Assembly (NCBI GenBank): GCA_027035765.1
Contig: JALVUD010000002.1
Location: forward strand, 62,001-126,000
DNA length: 64,000 nucleotides
Reading direction: 5' to 3'
From: Campylobacteraceae bacterium
GTDB taxonomy: Bacteria > Campylobacterota > Campylobacteria > Campylobacterales > Sulfurovaceae
Shown here piece by piece: positions 36,844-45,790 of the stretch. The notes under the pieces were generated by a model. That model worked only from the letters and a program-made list of their open reading frames with translations, searched no databases and was not told where the DNA came from. Every line of letters begins with the position of its first letter. Position 1 is the first letter of the stretch. Position numbers and translations under genes: made by a program.

Positions 36844-37272
36844 ATGAAAATCCTCTCCCCAAACGCCCCCTGCCCCTGCGGAAGCGGCAACAAATACAAA
36901 CGATGCTGCCGCCCATATCACCAAGGCAAACGGGCCCCTGACGCGCTGACACTGATGAAGAGCCGCTACAGCGCCTACGCCGCCGGGGAGGCGGACTATA
37001 TCCTGCGGACCACCCATCCGCACTGCCCCGAATATTCCGAAGAGAGAAACCGCTGGAAAGCGGAGGTGGAGCGGTTCAGCCGGCAGACCGAATTTCTCCG
37101 GCTGGATATTCTGGAGTACGAACCGGGAGAAGCGGAGGCCTTTGTGCTTTTCCGGGCCCAGTTCCGCGACGGAGTCCTGATTGAGAAAAGCCGCTTCCTC
37201 TGTGTGGAGGGCGAGTGGCTCTATCACTCGGGAGAGTTTCTGCCCGAAGAGGGAAAGAAGTCCGTAGATTAG
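36844..37272 (+). CDS. YchJ-family SEC-C motif protein
   Basis: 142 residues starting with a zinc-binding SEC-C motif (NAPCPCGSGNKYKRCC), followed by the YchJ core (LMKSRYSAYAAGEADYILRTTHP and the NTF2-like strand segment VLFRAQFRDG). The ATG at 36844 has GAGGA upstream; the in-frame extension to 36754 consists of tandem repeat sequence and is rejected. Function of YchJ proteins is not established. Confidence 0.85.
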   Translation: MKILSPNAPCPCGSGNKYKRCCRPYHQGKRAPDALTLMKSRYSAYAAGEADYILRTTHPHCPEYSEERNRWKAEVERFSRQTEFLRLDILEYEPGEAEAFVLFRAQFRDGVLIEKSRFLCVEGEWLYHSGEFLPEEGKKSVD

Positions 37273-37356
37273 AGGCCCGACAACGCTGCTCAGGCAGAGA
37301 GAGATCTGTTCTTCCAGAGAGTTTTCATCTCCTTTTAACTATAATCTTAGAATTAA

Positions 37357-37521
37357 CCCAAATCATGCATTAGCCAGCACGCCATCTGCACCGATCATCG
37401 GTGACATGGGCGATTCGCCCAAAGCCTCGACGCACCCTCCGGGTGCGCCTGCGTTTCGGCCGAACACCCCTGCCAACCGAGCATTGGCACATCTGGTGCA
37501 CTTTCTACTGCAGGATTTGGG
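37357..37521 (+). mobile_element. 165-bp MITE-like element, copy 1
   Basis: A 165-base block that is repeated in inverted orientation at 52772-52936, about three quarters identical by hand alignment without gaps. Its ends are inverted repeats CCCAAATC and GATTTGGG, and it is flanked by ATTAA on both sides (37352-37356 and 37522-37526), as expected for a target-site duplication. Inside, hairpins lie at 37389-37403 (CACCGAT/ATCGGTG), 37409-37420 (GGGCGA/TCGCCC) and 37432-37446 (GCACCC/GGGTGC). No gene is inside. It ends 29 bases before the first pqiA gene. Confidence 0.75.
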
Positions 37522-37550
37522 ATTAACGAATCATATAAACGGGGGGAAAA

Positions 37551-38195
37551 GTGGGATCACGTCTAATCTGCTGCCATGAATGTGACGAACTCTGCCGGCT
37601 TCCCTATCCTCAGAGACCGGGGCGATACCGCTGTCCCAACTGCGGGCACGTCCTCTTTCGCTATCACCCCGGAATGATCGAAAAACTCTACGCCGTTCAT
37701 GTCGCCGCACTGATCCTCTTTCTTGTCAGCAACGCCTTTCCTTTTCTGACCTTCGAAGTCCTGGGCAACAGTTCCCAGGCCACTTTCAGCACGGCGATAC
37801 AATATCTCTATGAGGAGGGGGACTATCTCCTCGCCGTGGCTGTCCTGATGACGACCCTGGTCGTGCCCTTCAGCCGGATCGTGATTTTTCTGCTGCTCTT
37901 CGCCCCTCTGCATCACGGACGGGTCCCCCGCTTCGCTCCCCATCTTCTCAAAACACTGGAAGATATCACCCCATGGGGGATGCTGGATGTCTTTCTCGTC
38001 GGCGTTCTGGTCTCCATCGTCAAACTGGTCAAGATGGGAACCATCATCCCGGGAATCTCCCTCTGGTCCTTTGCCGCCCTCATTCTGATCCTCGCCTACG
38101 GAGAGTCGATCTTCGAATCCCATCCGATCTGGGAACGGATCGAAAAGGCCCAGCACAAAGGACAAGTCAAAACCTTCCGGAGGCTCCGTTCGTGA
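37551..38195 (+). CDS. PqiA-like membrane protein, N-terminal half type
   Basis: 214 residues, GTG start with a GGGGGG site. It opens with a four-Cys zinc ribbon (CCHECDELC ... CPNCGHVLF) and four hydrophobic helices. The PqiA signature is seen as YAVHVAALILFLVSNAFPFL followed by FEVLGNS. E. coli PqiA is one chain made of two such halves; here they are two genes. PqiA works with the MCE protein PqiB to move lipids between the membranes. It overlaps the next gene by 4 bases. Confidence 0.85.
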   Translation: MGSRLICCHECDELCRLPYPQRPGRYRCPNCGHVLFRYHPGMIEKLYAVHVAALILFLVSNAFPFLTFEVLGNSSQATFSTAIQYLYEEGDYLLAVAVLMTTLVVPFSRIVIFLLLFAPLHHGRVPRFAPHLLKTLEDITPWGMLDVFLVGVLVSIVKLVKMGTIIPGISLWSFAALILILAYGESIFESHPIWERIEKAQHKGQVKTFRRLRS

Positions 38196-38818
38196 GAGCC
38201 ATCAACCGAAACCTGGGCTGCTGCCCCACCTGCCGTCAGCTGGTCACTTTCCCTCCGAAAAAGGGCGGAGAAGTGGCCGCCTACTGTCCCCGCTGCGGCA
38301 GTGAAGTTCACCTGAGAAAGAGTCACAGCCTCCAGAATACCCTGGCACTGGTCATCGCCAGCATCATCTTCTACATTCCGGCCAACCTCCTGCCGATGAT
38401 GCATGTACAGACCTTCGCCGGGACCGAATCCGATACGATCATGAGCGGGGTCATCTACTTCATGGAGACCGGATCCTACCTCATCGGGAGCGTCATCTTC
38501 ATCGCCAGTATCCTGGTTCCGGTGCTCAAAATACTGATCCTGCTTTACCTCATCCATACCGTTCGGCACCACAAGGCGGCCAAGCCGAAAGAACGGCAGA
38601 AACTCTATCTTCTGACCGAAGTCATCGGCCGCTGGTCCATGGTGGATGTCTATGTGGTCTCGATCATGCTCGCCCTGGTCCATTTCGGGGGACTCACCGA
38701 AATCCGCGCCGGCGGGGGAGCCGTTTTCTTCCTCCTGGTGGTCATCCTCACCATGCTGGCGGCCATGAGTTTCGATCCCCGGCTGATCTGGGACACCGCA
38801 AAGGAGCAACATGCCTGA
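38192..38818 (+). CDS. PqiA-like membrane protein, C-terminal half type
   Basis: 208 residues from a GTG at 38192 that overlaps the previous stop (GTGA) and has GGAGG upstream. A second zinc ribbon (CCPTCRQLV ... YCPRCGSEV) is followed by the family segment FYIPANLLPMMHVQTFAG and four helices, including WSMVDVYVVSIMLALVHFG. It aligns with the second half of E. coli PqiA. The longer open frame from 37973 is an out-of-place extension inside the previous gene. It overlaps pqiB by 8 bases. Confidence 0.88.
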   Translation: MRAINRNLGCCPTCRQLVTFPPKKGGEVAAYCPRCGSEVHLRKSHSLQNTLALVIASIIFYIPANLLPMMHVQTFAGTESDTIMSGVIYFMETGSYLIGSVIFIASILVPVLKILILLYLIHTVRHHKAAKPKERQKLYLLTEVIGRWSMVDVYVVSIMLALVHFGGLTEIRAGGGAVFFLLVVILTMLAAMSFDPRLIWDTAKEQHA

Positions 38819-40433
38819 AGATCCCGTCAAACATCCCCCGGGAGAGGAGTACGTCAGGGAGGCGATCTGGTCTGCCCGACGCCGGCACTTCTCCACCGTC
38901 TGGATCGTCCCCATTGTCGCCCTGATCATCGGGGCAGTCCTCATCTACAAATCGGTAAGCCAACGGGGACCGACGATTCAGATCACCTTCCAGTCGGCCG
39001 AGGGGATCGAAGCCGGAAAATCGGTGGTCAAATACAAAGATATCAAGGTCGGCAAAGTGACGGATATTCGCTTCGACGAAGATCTGAAGTCTGTCATCGT
39101 CACGGCGGAGCTCAACAAAGAGATGAAACGCTACCTCAGTGAAAAGACCCGTTTCTGGATCGTCCACGCCCGACTGACCGCCGAATCGGTCGAAGGGCTC
39201 GATACCCTGCTCTCGGGCTCCTATATCGGCATGGACCCCCAACCCGGCGAGGAGGAGCTGCGCCGTTTCAAAGGCTTGGAGAACCCTCCCGTGATCCTGG
39301 ACAACCTCAAGGGCAGGATCTTCGTCCTGGAGGCGGACGACAAGGGTTCTCTGCAGATCGGCTCCCCCCTCTACTACAAAAAGCTCAAAGCGGGCAAGGT
39401 CATCGGCACCCACCTCTCCGCCGACGGACGACGGGTCTTGATCGATGTGTTCATTCAGGAGCCCTTCAGCCGGCTGGTCACCGACGCCACCCGTTTCTGG
39501 AACGCCAGCGGTATCGATGCCGTCATCGGTCCCGAAGGTGTCGAGATCCGCACCGCTTCGCTCACCGCCATCCTCTCCGGGGGGATCTCTTTCGACAACT
39601 TCGAAGTCTTCGGCAAAGGCAAAGCGGTGGAAGAGAAGCACCACTTTATCCTCTTCAATAATCTCAAAGAGGCCCAGAAGATCCACTACAATCGTGAGCT
39701 CTACTTCTGGGTCTATTTTCAGGACTCCATCCGCGGACTCAAAGAGGGGGCACCGGTGGAGTTCCGGGGCGTCAAAGTGGGCGAGGTGGTCAATTTCTTC
39801 CTCGTCGGGGACGCCAGGACCGCGGAGTTCCGCATTCCGGTCCTCATCAAGATCGAACCGGAACGCTTCACGATCCAGGGCGTGAAGCAGAAAAACAGCC
39901 AGGTAGACGAGCGGATCTTCAAGGCCCTGATTGCCAAAGGGCTTAGAGCTCAGCTGCAAAGCTCCAACCTCCTGACCGGTTCCCTGCTTGTCAATCTGGA
40001 TTTCTTCCCCGATGCCCAGAAACTGGAGCCGAAAAAGGAGAACGGCCTCTACGTCTTCCCCTCCGTTCCCGGAACCATCGAATCGCTCAAGGCCAATCTC
40101 CAGAGTGTGCTCCAGAAAGTCGCCTCCATCCCCTTTGAAGATATCGGGAAAAAGGTCGATACCTTACTGGCAAACCTGAACAGTGATACGCTGCCCCAGC
40201 TCACCCAGAGTGTCAAACAGCTCAATACCGAGCTGCTCCCCTCCTTCACCCGTCTCATCGACAACAGCAATACCACCGTCGAAGAGATGCGAAAGAACTA
40301 TCTCGACGCCAACGCCGAGATCCATCGCAATATGCTCAAGCTGCTGGATGAGATCTCCCGGACCAGCCGTTCCATTCGGCAGCTGACCGACTATCTCAAC
40401 CGCCACCCCGAATCCCTGATCAGAGGAAGATGA
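38811..40433 (+). CDS. pqiB: PqiB-like MCE-domain lipid transport protein
   Basis: 540 residues with one N-terminal membrane helix (TVWIVPIVALIIGAVLIY) and three MCE domains, each opening with the typical strand pair (IQITFQSAEGIEAGKSVVKY at about 45; the second near 155; GAPVEFRGVKVGEVVNFF near 310). A long C-terminal helix (about 420-540) would form the tunnel needle. In E. coli PqiB hexamers span the periplasm. Tightly linked to both pqiA genes and pqiC. Confidence 0.93.
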   Translation: MPEDPVKHPPGEEYVREAIWSARRRHFSTVWIVPIVALIIGAVLIYKSVSQRGPTIQITFQSAEGIEAGKSVVKYKDIKVGKVTDIRFDEDLKSVIVTAELNKEMKRYLSEKTRFWIVHARLTAESVEGLDTLLSGSYIGMDPQPGEEELRRFKGLENPPVILDNLKGRIFVLEADDKGSLQIGSPLYYKKLKAGKVIGTHLSADGRRVLIDVFIQEPFSRLVTDATRFWNASGIDAVIGPEGVEIRTASLTAILSGGISFDNFEVFGKGKAVEEKHHFILFNNLKEAQKIHYNRELYFWVYFQDSIRGLKEGAPVEFRGVKVGEVVNFFLVGDARTAEFRIPVLIKIEPERFTIQGVKQKNSQVDERIFKALIAKGLRAQLQSSNLLTGSLLVNLDFFPDAQKLEPKKENGLYVFPSVPGTIESLKANLQSVLQKVASIPFEDIGKKVDTLLANLNSDTLPQLTQSVKQLNTELLPSFTRLIDNSNTTVEEMRKNYLDANAEIHRNMLKLLDEISRTSRSIRQLTDYLNRHPESLIRGR

Positions 40434-40436
40434 CCG

Positions 40437-41021
40437 ATGAAACGATACACTCTTGCGATCCCAGGTTTGCTGCTGATACTCCTGTTGGCAGGCTGCAGCA
40501 GCCGATCCGACTACTACCGCCTGCACCCCCGCCTCCTGCCGGCACAGGAGGTCCGGCCTCTGCACACCCGGCATATCGTCGGAATCGGAGAGGTCCAGGT
40601 CGCCGACTATCTGCAGAAAGAGTCTCTCGCCACCCGCCTGGGACCCGGCCGGATCAAGATCAACGATACCGCTCTCTGGGCCGGCTCTCTGAGCAAAAAT
40701 ATCCAGCGGGTCCTCCAGGTCAACCTCTCCCGGCTCCTTCCCACCCGGACCTTCCTTGCCTATCCCTGGGAGGAACCCCTCAGTGATGATGAGCGGCTTT
40801 TTCTCACTGTGGACCGTTTCGACGGAGACCTCAACGGCACCGTCACCTTCATGGGACACTGGAGCCTGATTGACCGGAAGGAGGATCGGCTCGTCACCGG
40901 CGAGAGCTTCCGCTATATCCGGCGGGGTGCCCCGGGAACCGCCGGGATCGTCGAGACGCAGAGTCGGCTGCTGGAGCGTCTCAGCCGTCGGATCGCTTCC
41001 CGGATTCGCCACCGGATCTGA
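40437..41021 (+). CDS. pqiC: PqiC-like lipoprotein (ABC-type transport auxiliary)
   Basis: 194 residues. Lipoprotein signal ending LLLAGCSSRSDYY, then the DUF330/YmbA-type beta domain (IVGIGEVQVADYLQKESLAT, WAGSLSKNIQRVLQVNLSRL, FLTVDRFDGDLNG). In E. coli PqiC is the outer-membrane anchor of PqiB. It starts 3 bases after pqiB. A short gap separates it from the convergent GGDEF gene. Confidence 0.88.
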   Translation: MKRYTLAIPGLLLILLLAGCSSRSDYYRLHPRLLPAQEVRPLHTRHIVGIGEVQVADYLQKESLATRLGPGRIKINDTALWAGSLSKNIQRVLQVNLSRLLPTRTFLAYPWEEPLSDDERLFLTVDRFDGDLNGTVTFMGHWSLIDRKEDRLVTGESFRYIRRGAPGTAGIVETQSRLLERLSRRIASRIRHRI

Positions 41022-41027
41022 ACCGCT

Positions 41028-42302
41028 TCACCGATCCACAACCACCCGGTCTCTGCCCTCGTTTTTGGCCCGATAGAGCGCCCTGTCGGCCCGGCGGAAA
41101 AGCTCCTCCGCCTCCATTGTCTCTCCGCCGACTCCGCTGCAGGCGATTCCACAGCTGCACTGCAGAGAGATTCCCTCAACAAAAAGACGCCGCTTAATCT
41201 CCCGACGGATCTTTTCCGCCAGAGCCTGAGCCCCTTCGAAACCCCGGGAGGTAAGAATGACAAACTCTTCGCCTCCCCAACGTCCCAGGAAATCCTCCGG
41301 CCCTTCCAGTTCCCGCAGCAACTGTGCCACCTCCACCAGAATACGATCTCCCACTGAATGGCCATAGCGATCGTTGATCTGTTTGAAATGGTCCAGATCG
41401 AACAGGATCAGACAGAGATTCCGTCCCAGGCGCCGGGCCCGGTCAATCCCTTTGGCCAGCTCCTTGTTGAAAACGAACCGGTTATAGAGGCCGGTGAGTT
41501 CATCAAAGCGTGCATGCCGGCGATAAAAGAGCTGGCGCATCGCCAATTCGGTAATCTCGGACAAGGCGACAATAGTATGCCCCGTTTCACCGATCCGTGT
41601 AATAAAAACGTTGTAAAAGGTGGTCTTCTCTTTATGAGGCCCTCGAAGAGCGATCATTCGCTGTCCGACCTCTTTTTGCTCCAGCTCCTTGACCCAGGCG
41701 AATCCTTCCCGATTCTGCGGAACGAAGGTCTCCTCCTGAACCAGCATAAAATCAGAGAGTCGGTTTTCTCCTTCCTGATATGCCTCCAGCGATTTCACAC
41801 CGAAATACTCCAGATACTCCCGATTGAGAAAGATCGGCTCGAACGCCTCATCCAGAACGATGACCATATTCCCTTCCAGATGGGCGATCTCTTCCAGGAC
41901 CTGCCTTTGCTGTTGAAGCTCCTGTTCCAGACGCAACTGTCGCGCGATCTTCTCGATCTTCTCTTCCAAAATGGAGAGGTCGATGGGCTTGAGGAGATAG
42001 TGATCCACCTGAAGCTCGATGGCCTTCATCAGGAAACGGCTGTCGCTATGAGCCGTCGTGACGATGACCGGCTGGGACGGATCGATTCTGCGAATCTCTT
42101 CGATCAGCTCCATCCCGTTTCGCTGCGGCATCTCCAGATCGGTAATGACGATATCGGGGCGATGTTCCCGGTAGAGCCTGAGCCCCTCCTCCCCGTCAGG
42201 AGCCACAAAGACACCGCCCGGAGCCAGATGCCCGAGGAAAAAACCCAGTTCCTCCCGGATCGTCTCCTCATCCTCCACCAGGAGAATGGACAACTCACGC
42301 AT
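41028..42302 (-). CDS. Response regulator with PAS and GGDEF domains
   Basis: 424 residues. REC domain at 1-120 with phospho-acceptor Asp in DIVITDLEMPQRNG and VTTAHSDSRF; a short coiled coil; a PAS-like sensor (HLEGNMVIVLDEAFEPIFLN); and a GGDEF domain with intact active site GRWGGEEFVIL, so it should make cyclic di-GMP. No RxxD inhibitory site precedes GGEEF. The ATG at 42302 has GGGGAGGG upstream and overlaps the histidine kinase stop by 8 bases, so the two form a two-component pair. Confidence 0.92.
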   Translation of the reverse strand: MRELSILLVEDEETIREELGFFLGHLAPGGVFVAPDGEEGLRLYREHRPDIVITDLEMPQRNGMELIEEIRRIDPSQPVIVTTAHSDSRFLMKAIELQVDHYLLKPIDLSILEEKIEKIARQLRLEQELQQQRQVLEEIAHLEGNMVIVLDEAFEPIFLNREYLEYFGVKSLEAYQEGENRLSDFMLVQEETFVPQNREGFAWVKELEQKEVGQRMIALRGPHKEKTTFYNVFITRIGETGHTIVALSEITELAMRQLFYRRHARFDELTGLYNRFVFNKELAKGIDRARRLGRNLCLILFDLDHFKQINDRYGHSVGDRILVEVAQLLRELEGPEDFLGRWGGEEFVILTSRGFEGAQALAEKIRREIKRRLFVEGISLQCSCGIACSGVGGETMEAEELFRRADRALYRAKNEGRDRVVVDR

Positions 42303-44646
42303 TGTCACCCTCCCCAAAATCGAGGATGACGCACAACCCCTCCCCTTCGTTTCGGGCCATTATCTTTCCTTTCAGTTTCTCCTCGACAATCAAGCGCGAG
42401 ATATACAGGCCGATTCCGCTGCCCTCTTCCCTGGTAGTGAAATAGGCATCGAAGATTCGTGAAAGCATCGCCTCCGGTGCCCCGCCGCCGTTGTCACAAA
42501 AATGTATGCGGCGCCCCTGCAGCTCCACCCTGATCCGCTTCTCCTCCCGGGGACTCTTCTCCAGGGCATCTCTGGCATTGTTGACCAGATTGAGAATCAC
42601 CTGCTGGAATTCACTGCGGCTCCCGAAAAGTTCGATATCCTCCCCCTCTATTTCCACAATGATTCCGCTCTTTCTCAGCGTCAGCGAGTACATCGAAAAA
42701 ACCGCCTCGATGGCCTCCTTTGCCCTGAAGCGCTCCTGCCCTTTGCCGACCCGAAAGAAGTTTCGGAAATCATCGATGGTCTGGCTGAGGAACTTGATCC
42801 GCTCCAGATTCTTTTCGGTAAACCGTTCCATATAATGCCGATCCAGCTTGCCGTCTCTGGAGAGATACCCTAGATTCTGGATGCTCAGAGCCAGCGTATT
42901 GAGAGGCTGTCGCCACTGATGGGCGATCACGCCGATCATCTCCCCCATCGCCGCCAGTTTTTCCCGCTCCCGGATAATCTCCCGCTGGATCAGATTCTCC
43001 TGTACCGCCTTGTTCACCTCTTCGTTGAGACGCCGATTGAGCCGGGCAAGTATGAGCTGACGATAGAAGAGAATCAGCAGGACCAGGCCGATCGCCCCCA
43101 AAGCATAGTAGACCGGCCGATAATCGTAGGGTTCCACCAGTTTTTTGTTACCGATCCACTTTTTGTAGATGGCATTTTTCTCCTGCGGAGTGATCTGGGA
43201 CAGGGCCTTGTCCAGTTTCGCCAGGAGTTCAGGATCTTCCCGCGTTACAGCGATAGAGAGGCGATAACGTATATCGGCATAACCGGCGATCCGAAGTCCT
43301 TTGAGGCCGAAGCGGTTGATGTAGTAGGAGGCGACGGGAAGCGTAGCGATGGTACAGTAGGCCTCTCCCGATTCCACTTTCCGCAAAGAGTCCAGATAGT
43401 CCCGGGTCTCGATGATCTTGATCGAGGGGTAGAGGCTGCGCAGCCGACTGATGAGGCCCGAACCCTTTTTGCGCGCCACACTCTTGTCGGCGATCTCCGA
43501 GAGATCCTTGACCAGCGGTTTGTCATCCCGGGTAATGATCGCCAGACGATAGATCAGGTAGGGACGGGTAAACCGGGCATAGCGTTTGCGCTCTTTCGTT
43601 GCGATCGCCGCCGGCAGGATCTCGCAGCGCCCCTCCTTGAGATAGTTCTGGGACTCTACCCAGCTGCGGGTGGGCACATTACGAAACTCCACATTGAGTT
43701 TGGGCTCCAGGAGCTTGAGAATATCGATGGCGATCCCGGACATTTGGGACATATCGCCCCCTTTGGCAAACTCGATGGGTTCCCAGTTGGGGTTGTTGCA
43801 CATCCGGATGATCCGCTTGCGTGGATAGGGCTCGAGTCGTTGCTGATCCCGATAGAGCCAGTCGGGATTCTGGGGGGAGTCCCCCAGCCACTTCTTCGTC
43901 AGGGCGTTCAACTCCCGGTCACTGATGTTGTACATCGCCTTCTGCAGGATATCCCGGAGAATCTTGAGCTTGGGTGCCGTAGCGATGCTCAATCCTGTCG
44001 TCATCCGTTTGTCCGACAGAACTGCGATATGGGGGATCTTTATCTTTTCCCGGTTGAGCAGGTAACTGACGACACTGTAGCTTCCGATCGTCGCGTCGCT
44101 TTCATGGTTCACTACGGAGTGGAGGCACTCCAGGATCGAAGGTTTGGTCGTCAGCAGCATCCCCGGATAGTAGGCCTCCAGAAAGTGGTGAATGAAAAAA
44201 TCTTTCGGAACACAGACTCTCTTCCCCTCCAGATCCTCCAGCATACTCAGCGCAGGGTCGTTGCTGAAAATCGCTTTGCGGGTGGCGGCGTAGGGTTCGG
44301 TGAAATGCAGGTACTCCGCCCGTTGCGTCGTCCGCATGATGTTGAGCATCACGTCCAGCTTTCCCGCCTTGATCTGCTGCATGAATTCGCTCCAGCTGTA
44401 ACCGTGACGATATTTCACCTGAAGGCCCAGCCGTTTCGCCAGGAGGTTCATGTAGTCGATGGAGAGTCCCTGAGGATGCCCGTCTTTGTAAAAGTTATAG
44501 GGGGGATAATCCAGTTCGTTGTGGACAGTAATGACGGGATGTTCGCGAAGAAAAGCCTGCTCCTGGGGCGTCAGATGCAGGGGGGACTGAGCGGAAAGCA
44601 AAAGGACGCCCATCAGCATCCACAGCACAGCCAACCCTCTTCTCAC
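42295..44646 (-). CDS. Sensor histidine kinase with two periplasmic SBP_bac_3 domains
   Basis: 783 residues: signal peptide (VLWMLMGVLLLSAQS), first solute-binding domain at about 30-265 (FLREHPVITVHNELDYPPYN), second at about 280-505 (IIRMCNNPNWEPIEFAKGGD), one membrane helix (YYALGAIGLVLLILFY), then HisKA with the phospho-His in IGVIAHQWRQPLNTLALS and an HATPase domain (NLVNNARDAL, GGGAPEAM, GSGIGLYISR). This BvgS/EvgS-like layout senses small ligands in the periplasm. It passes the signal to the adjacent cyclic di-GMP regulator. Confidence 0.92.
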   Translation of the reverse strand: MRRGLAVLWMLMGVLLLSAQSPLHLTPQEQAFLREHPVITVHNELDYPPYNFYKDGHPQGLSIDYMNLLAKRLGLQVKYRHGYSWSEFMQQIKAGKLDVMLNIMRTTQRAEYLHFTEPYAATRKAIFSNDPALSMLEDLEGKRVCVPKDFFIHHFLEAYYPGMLLTTKPSILECLHSVVNHESDATIGSYSVVSYLLNREKIKIPHIAVLSDKRMTTGLSIATAPKLKILRDILQKAMYNISDRELNALTKKWLGDSPQNPDWLYRDQQRLEPYPRKRIIRMCNNPNWEPIEFAKGGDMSQMSGIAIDILKLLEPKLNVEFRNVPTRSWVESQNYLKEGRCEILPAAIATKERKRYARFTRPYLIYRLAIITRDDKPLVKDLSEIADKSVARKKGSGLISRLRSLYPSIKIIETRDYLDSLRKVESGEAYCTIATLPVASYYINRFGLKGLRIAGYADIRYRLSIAVTREDPELLAKLDKALSQITPQEKNAIYKKWIGNKKLVEPYDYRPVYYALGAIGLVLLILFYRQLILARLNRRLNEEVNKAVQENLIQREIIREREKLAAMGEMIGVIAHQWRQPLNTLALSIQNLGYLSRDGKLDRHYMERFTEKNLERIKFLSQTIDDFRNFFRVGKGQERFRAKEAIEAVFSMYSLTLRKSGIIVEIEGEDIELFGSRSEFQQVILNLVNNARDALEKSPREEKRIRVELQGRRIHFCDNGGGAPEAMLSRIFDAYFTTREEGSGIGLYISRLIVEEKLKGKIMARNEGEGLCVILDFGEGDNA

Positions 44647-44752
44647 TCACGCCCCCTGATAACTACCCGGTATGTTCGTTTGGATGTATAGTTTGTTAAG
44701 AATCGATGATATCGAAAATCCCTTTTGAACCCTATGAATGCGGGATTTGGTA

Positions 44753-45151
44753 CTATTCGGAGCTTTGGAAAAGCCAGCGTTCCAGAATGATCTGTGCCGC
44801 CAGGGAATCGATCCGTCCATCCCTCTTCTGGCGGATAACGCCACGGGTCCGTTCTTTGGCCTCTTCGGAAGAGCCTGCCTCATCCTGATAGAGCACCTTG
44901 ATACCCTCCGGCAGCTCCAGCAGACTGACAAAGTGGCGAATCCGGCGCTCCATCTCCTCTTCGCTGCTTCCGCCGCGGGGCAGCCCCACGACCAGCGTCT
45001 CGACTTCCCACTCTTTCAGGAAAGCCTCGACTTCCCGGGCCGCCTGCCGACGCCCCCTCCGCTCAATGGCCGGTTGGGGGAGAACCGTCCTGCCGTCCGG
45101 GCTGATGGCGGTTCCGATCCGGCGAAGCCCCACATCCAGTGCGGCGATCAC
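44753..45151 (-). CDS. ruvX: Holliday junction resolvase-like protein RuvX (YqgF)
   Basis: 132 residues with an RNase H-like fold: IAALDVGLRRIGTAIS gives the first catalytic Asp, VVGLPRGGSSEEEMERRI the second strand region with Glu, and YQDEAGSSEEAKER the C-terminal end. Family members process 16S rRNA 5' ends. The GTG start overlaps the preceding stop by 4 bases. It is the last gene of the thiS-phosphoribosyltransferase-ruvX run. Confidence 0.9.
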   Translation of the reverse strand: MIAALDVGLRRIGTAISPDGRTVLPQPAIERRGRRQAAREVEAFLKEWEVETLVVGLPRGGSSEEEMERRIRHFVSLLELPEGIKVLYQDEAGSSEEAKERTRGVIRQKRDGRIDSLAAQIILERWLFQSSE

Positions 45152-45789
45152 CCCGTGACTCCCGGATGCCTCGCCAGCGCCTCCATCACCTCCTCGTCCT
45201 CCAGTTGATGGAAATCCCGATAGAAGCGGCCCACGGCGATCAGGTTGGGATCGGGATGGAGCACCACCACCTCGTCGGCTACCTCCTTCAGAAGCGGAAC
45301 GATCTCTGCCGGAGCCACGGGAACGGCGATGATCACCCGGGAGGCACCGGCCTCTTTGAGCGCCCTGGCTGCCAAAAACATCGAGGAACCAGTCGCAATG
45401 CCGTCATCCACCAGAATGACCTGTTTTCCGGAAAAATCAGGGACCGGACGGCCGTAGAGTCTCCGCTTGGCCGCCATCTGCTCCAGTCGCTCCCGGGCAC
45501 GGCGCTGCAGATACTCTTCGCTGACCCCCAGAGACTTCACCGCCTGGGGATTCACCTGCATCAAGCCCGTTTCGCTCACGGCACCGATCCCCGCCTCCTC
45601 GTTATAAGGACTGGGAATCTTCTTGACAAAAAAGATATCCAGAGGCAGATTCAACTCCCGGGCGATCTCCTCGGCGACGGGTACCCCGCCTCTGGGCAGA
45701 GCCACCACCACGGTATCCGGAACGTTCCTGTAGGCCTCCAGCCGCTCCGCCAGCAGCCGTCCTGCCTCTTCTCTGGTATTGAAAATCAT
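45148..45789 (-). CDS. Phosphoribosyltransferase-domain protein
   Basis: 213 residues with the type I PRTase PRPP loop VILVDDGIATGSSM and an N-terminal VVVALPRGGVPVAEEIAREL, the pattern of stand-alone PRT-like proteins related to ComF or to erythromycin-esterase-linked PRTs. The substrate base cannot be told. The ATG at 45789 lies one base after the thiS stop and its ribosome site is in the thiS end. The window does not show whether it serves nucleotide salvage or another reaction. Confidence 0.8.
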   Translation of the reverse strand: MIFNTREEAGRLLAERLEAYRNVPDTVVVALPRGGVPVAEEIARELNLPLDIFFVKKIPSPYNEEAGIGAVSETGLMQVNPQAVKSLGVSEEYLQRRARERLEQMAAKRRLYGRPVPDFSGKQVILVDDGIATGSSMFLAARALKEAGASRVIIAVPVAPAEIVPLLKEVADEVVVLHPDPNLIAVGRFYRDFHQLEDEEVMEALARHPGVTG

Positions 45790-45790
45790 C

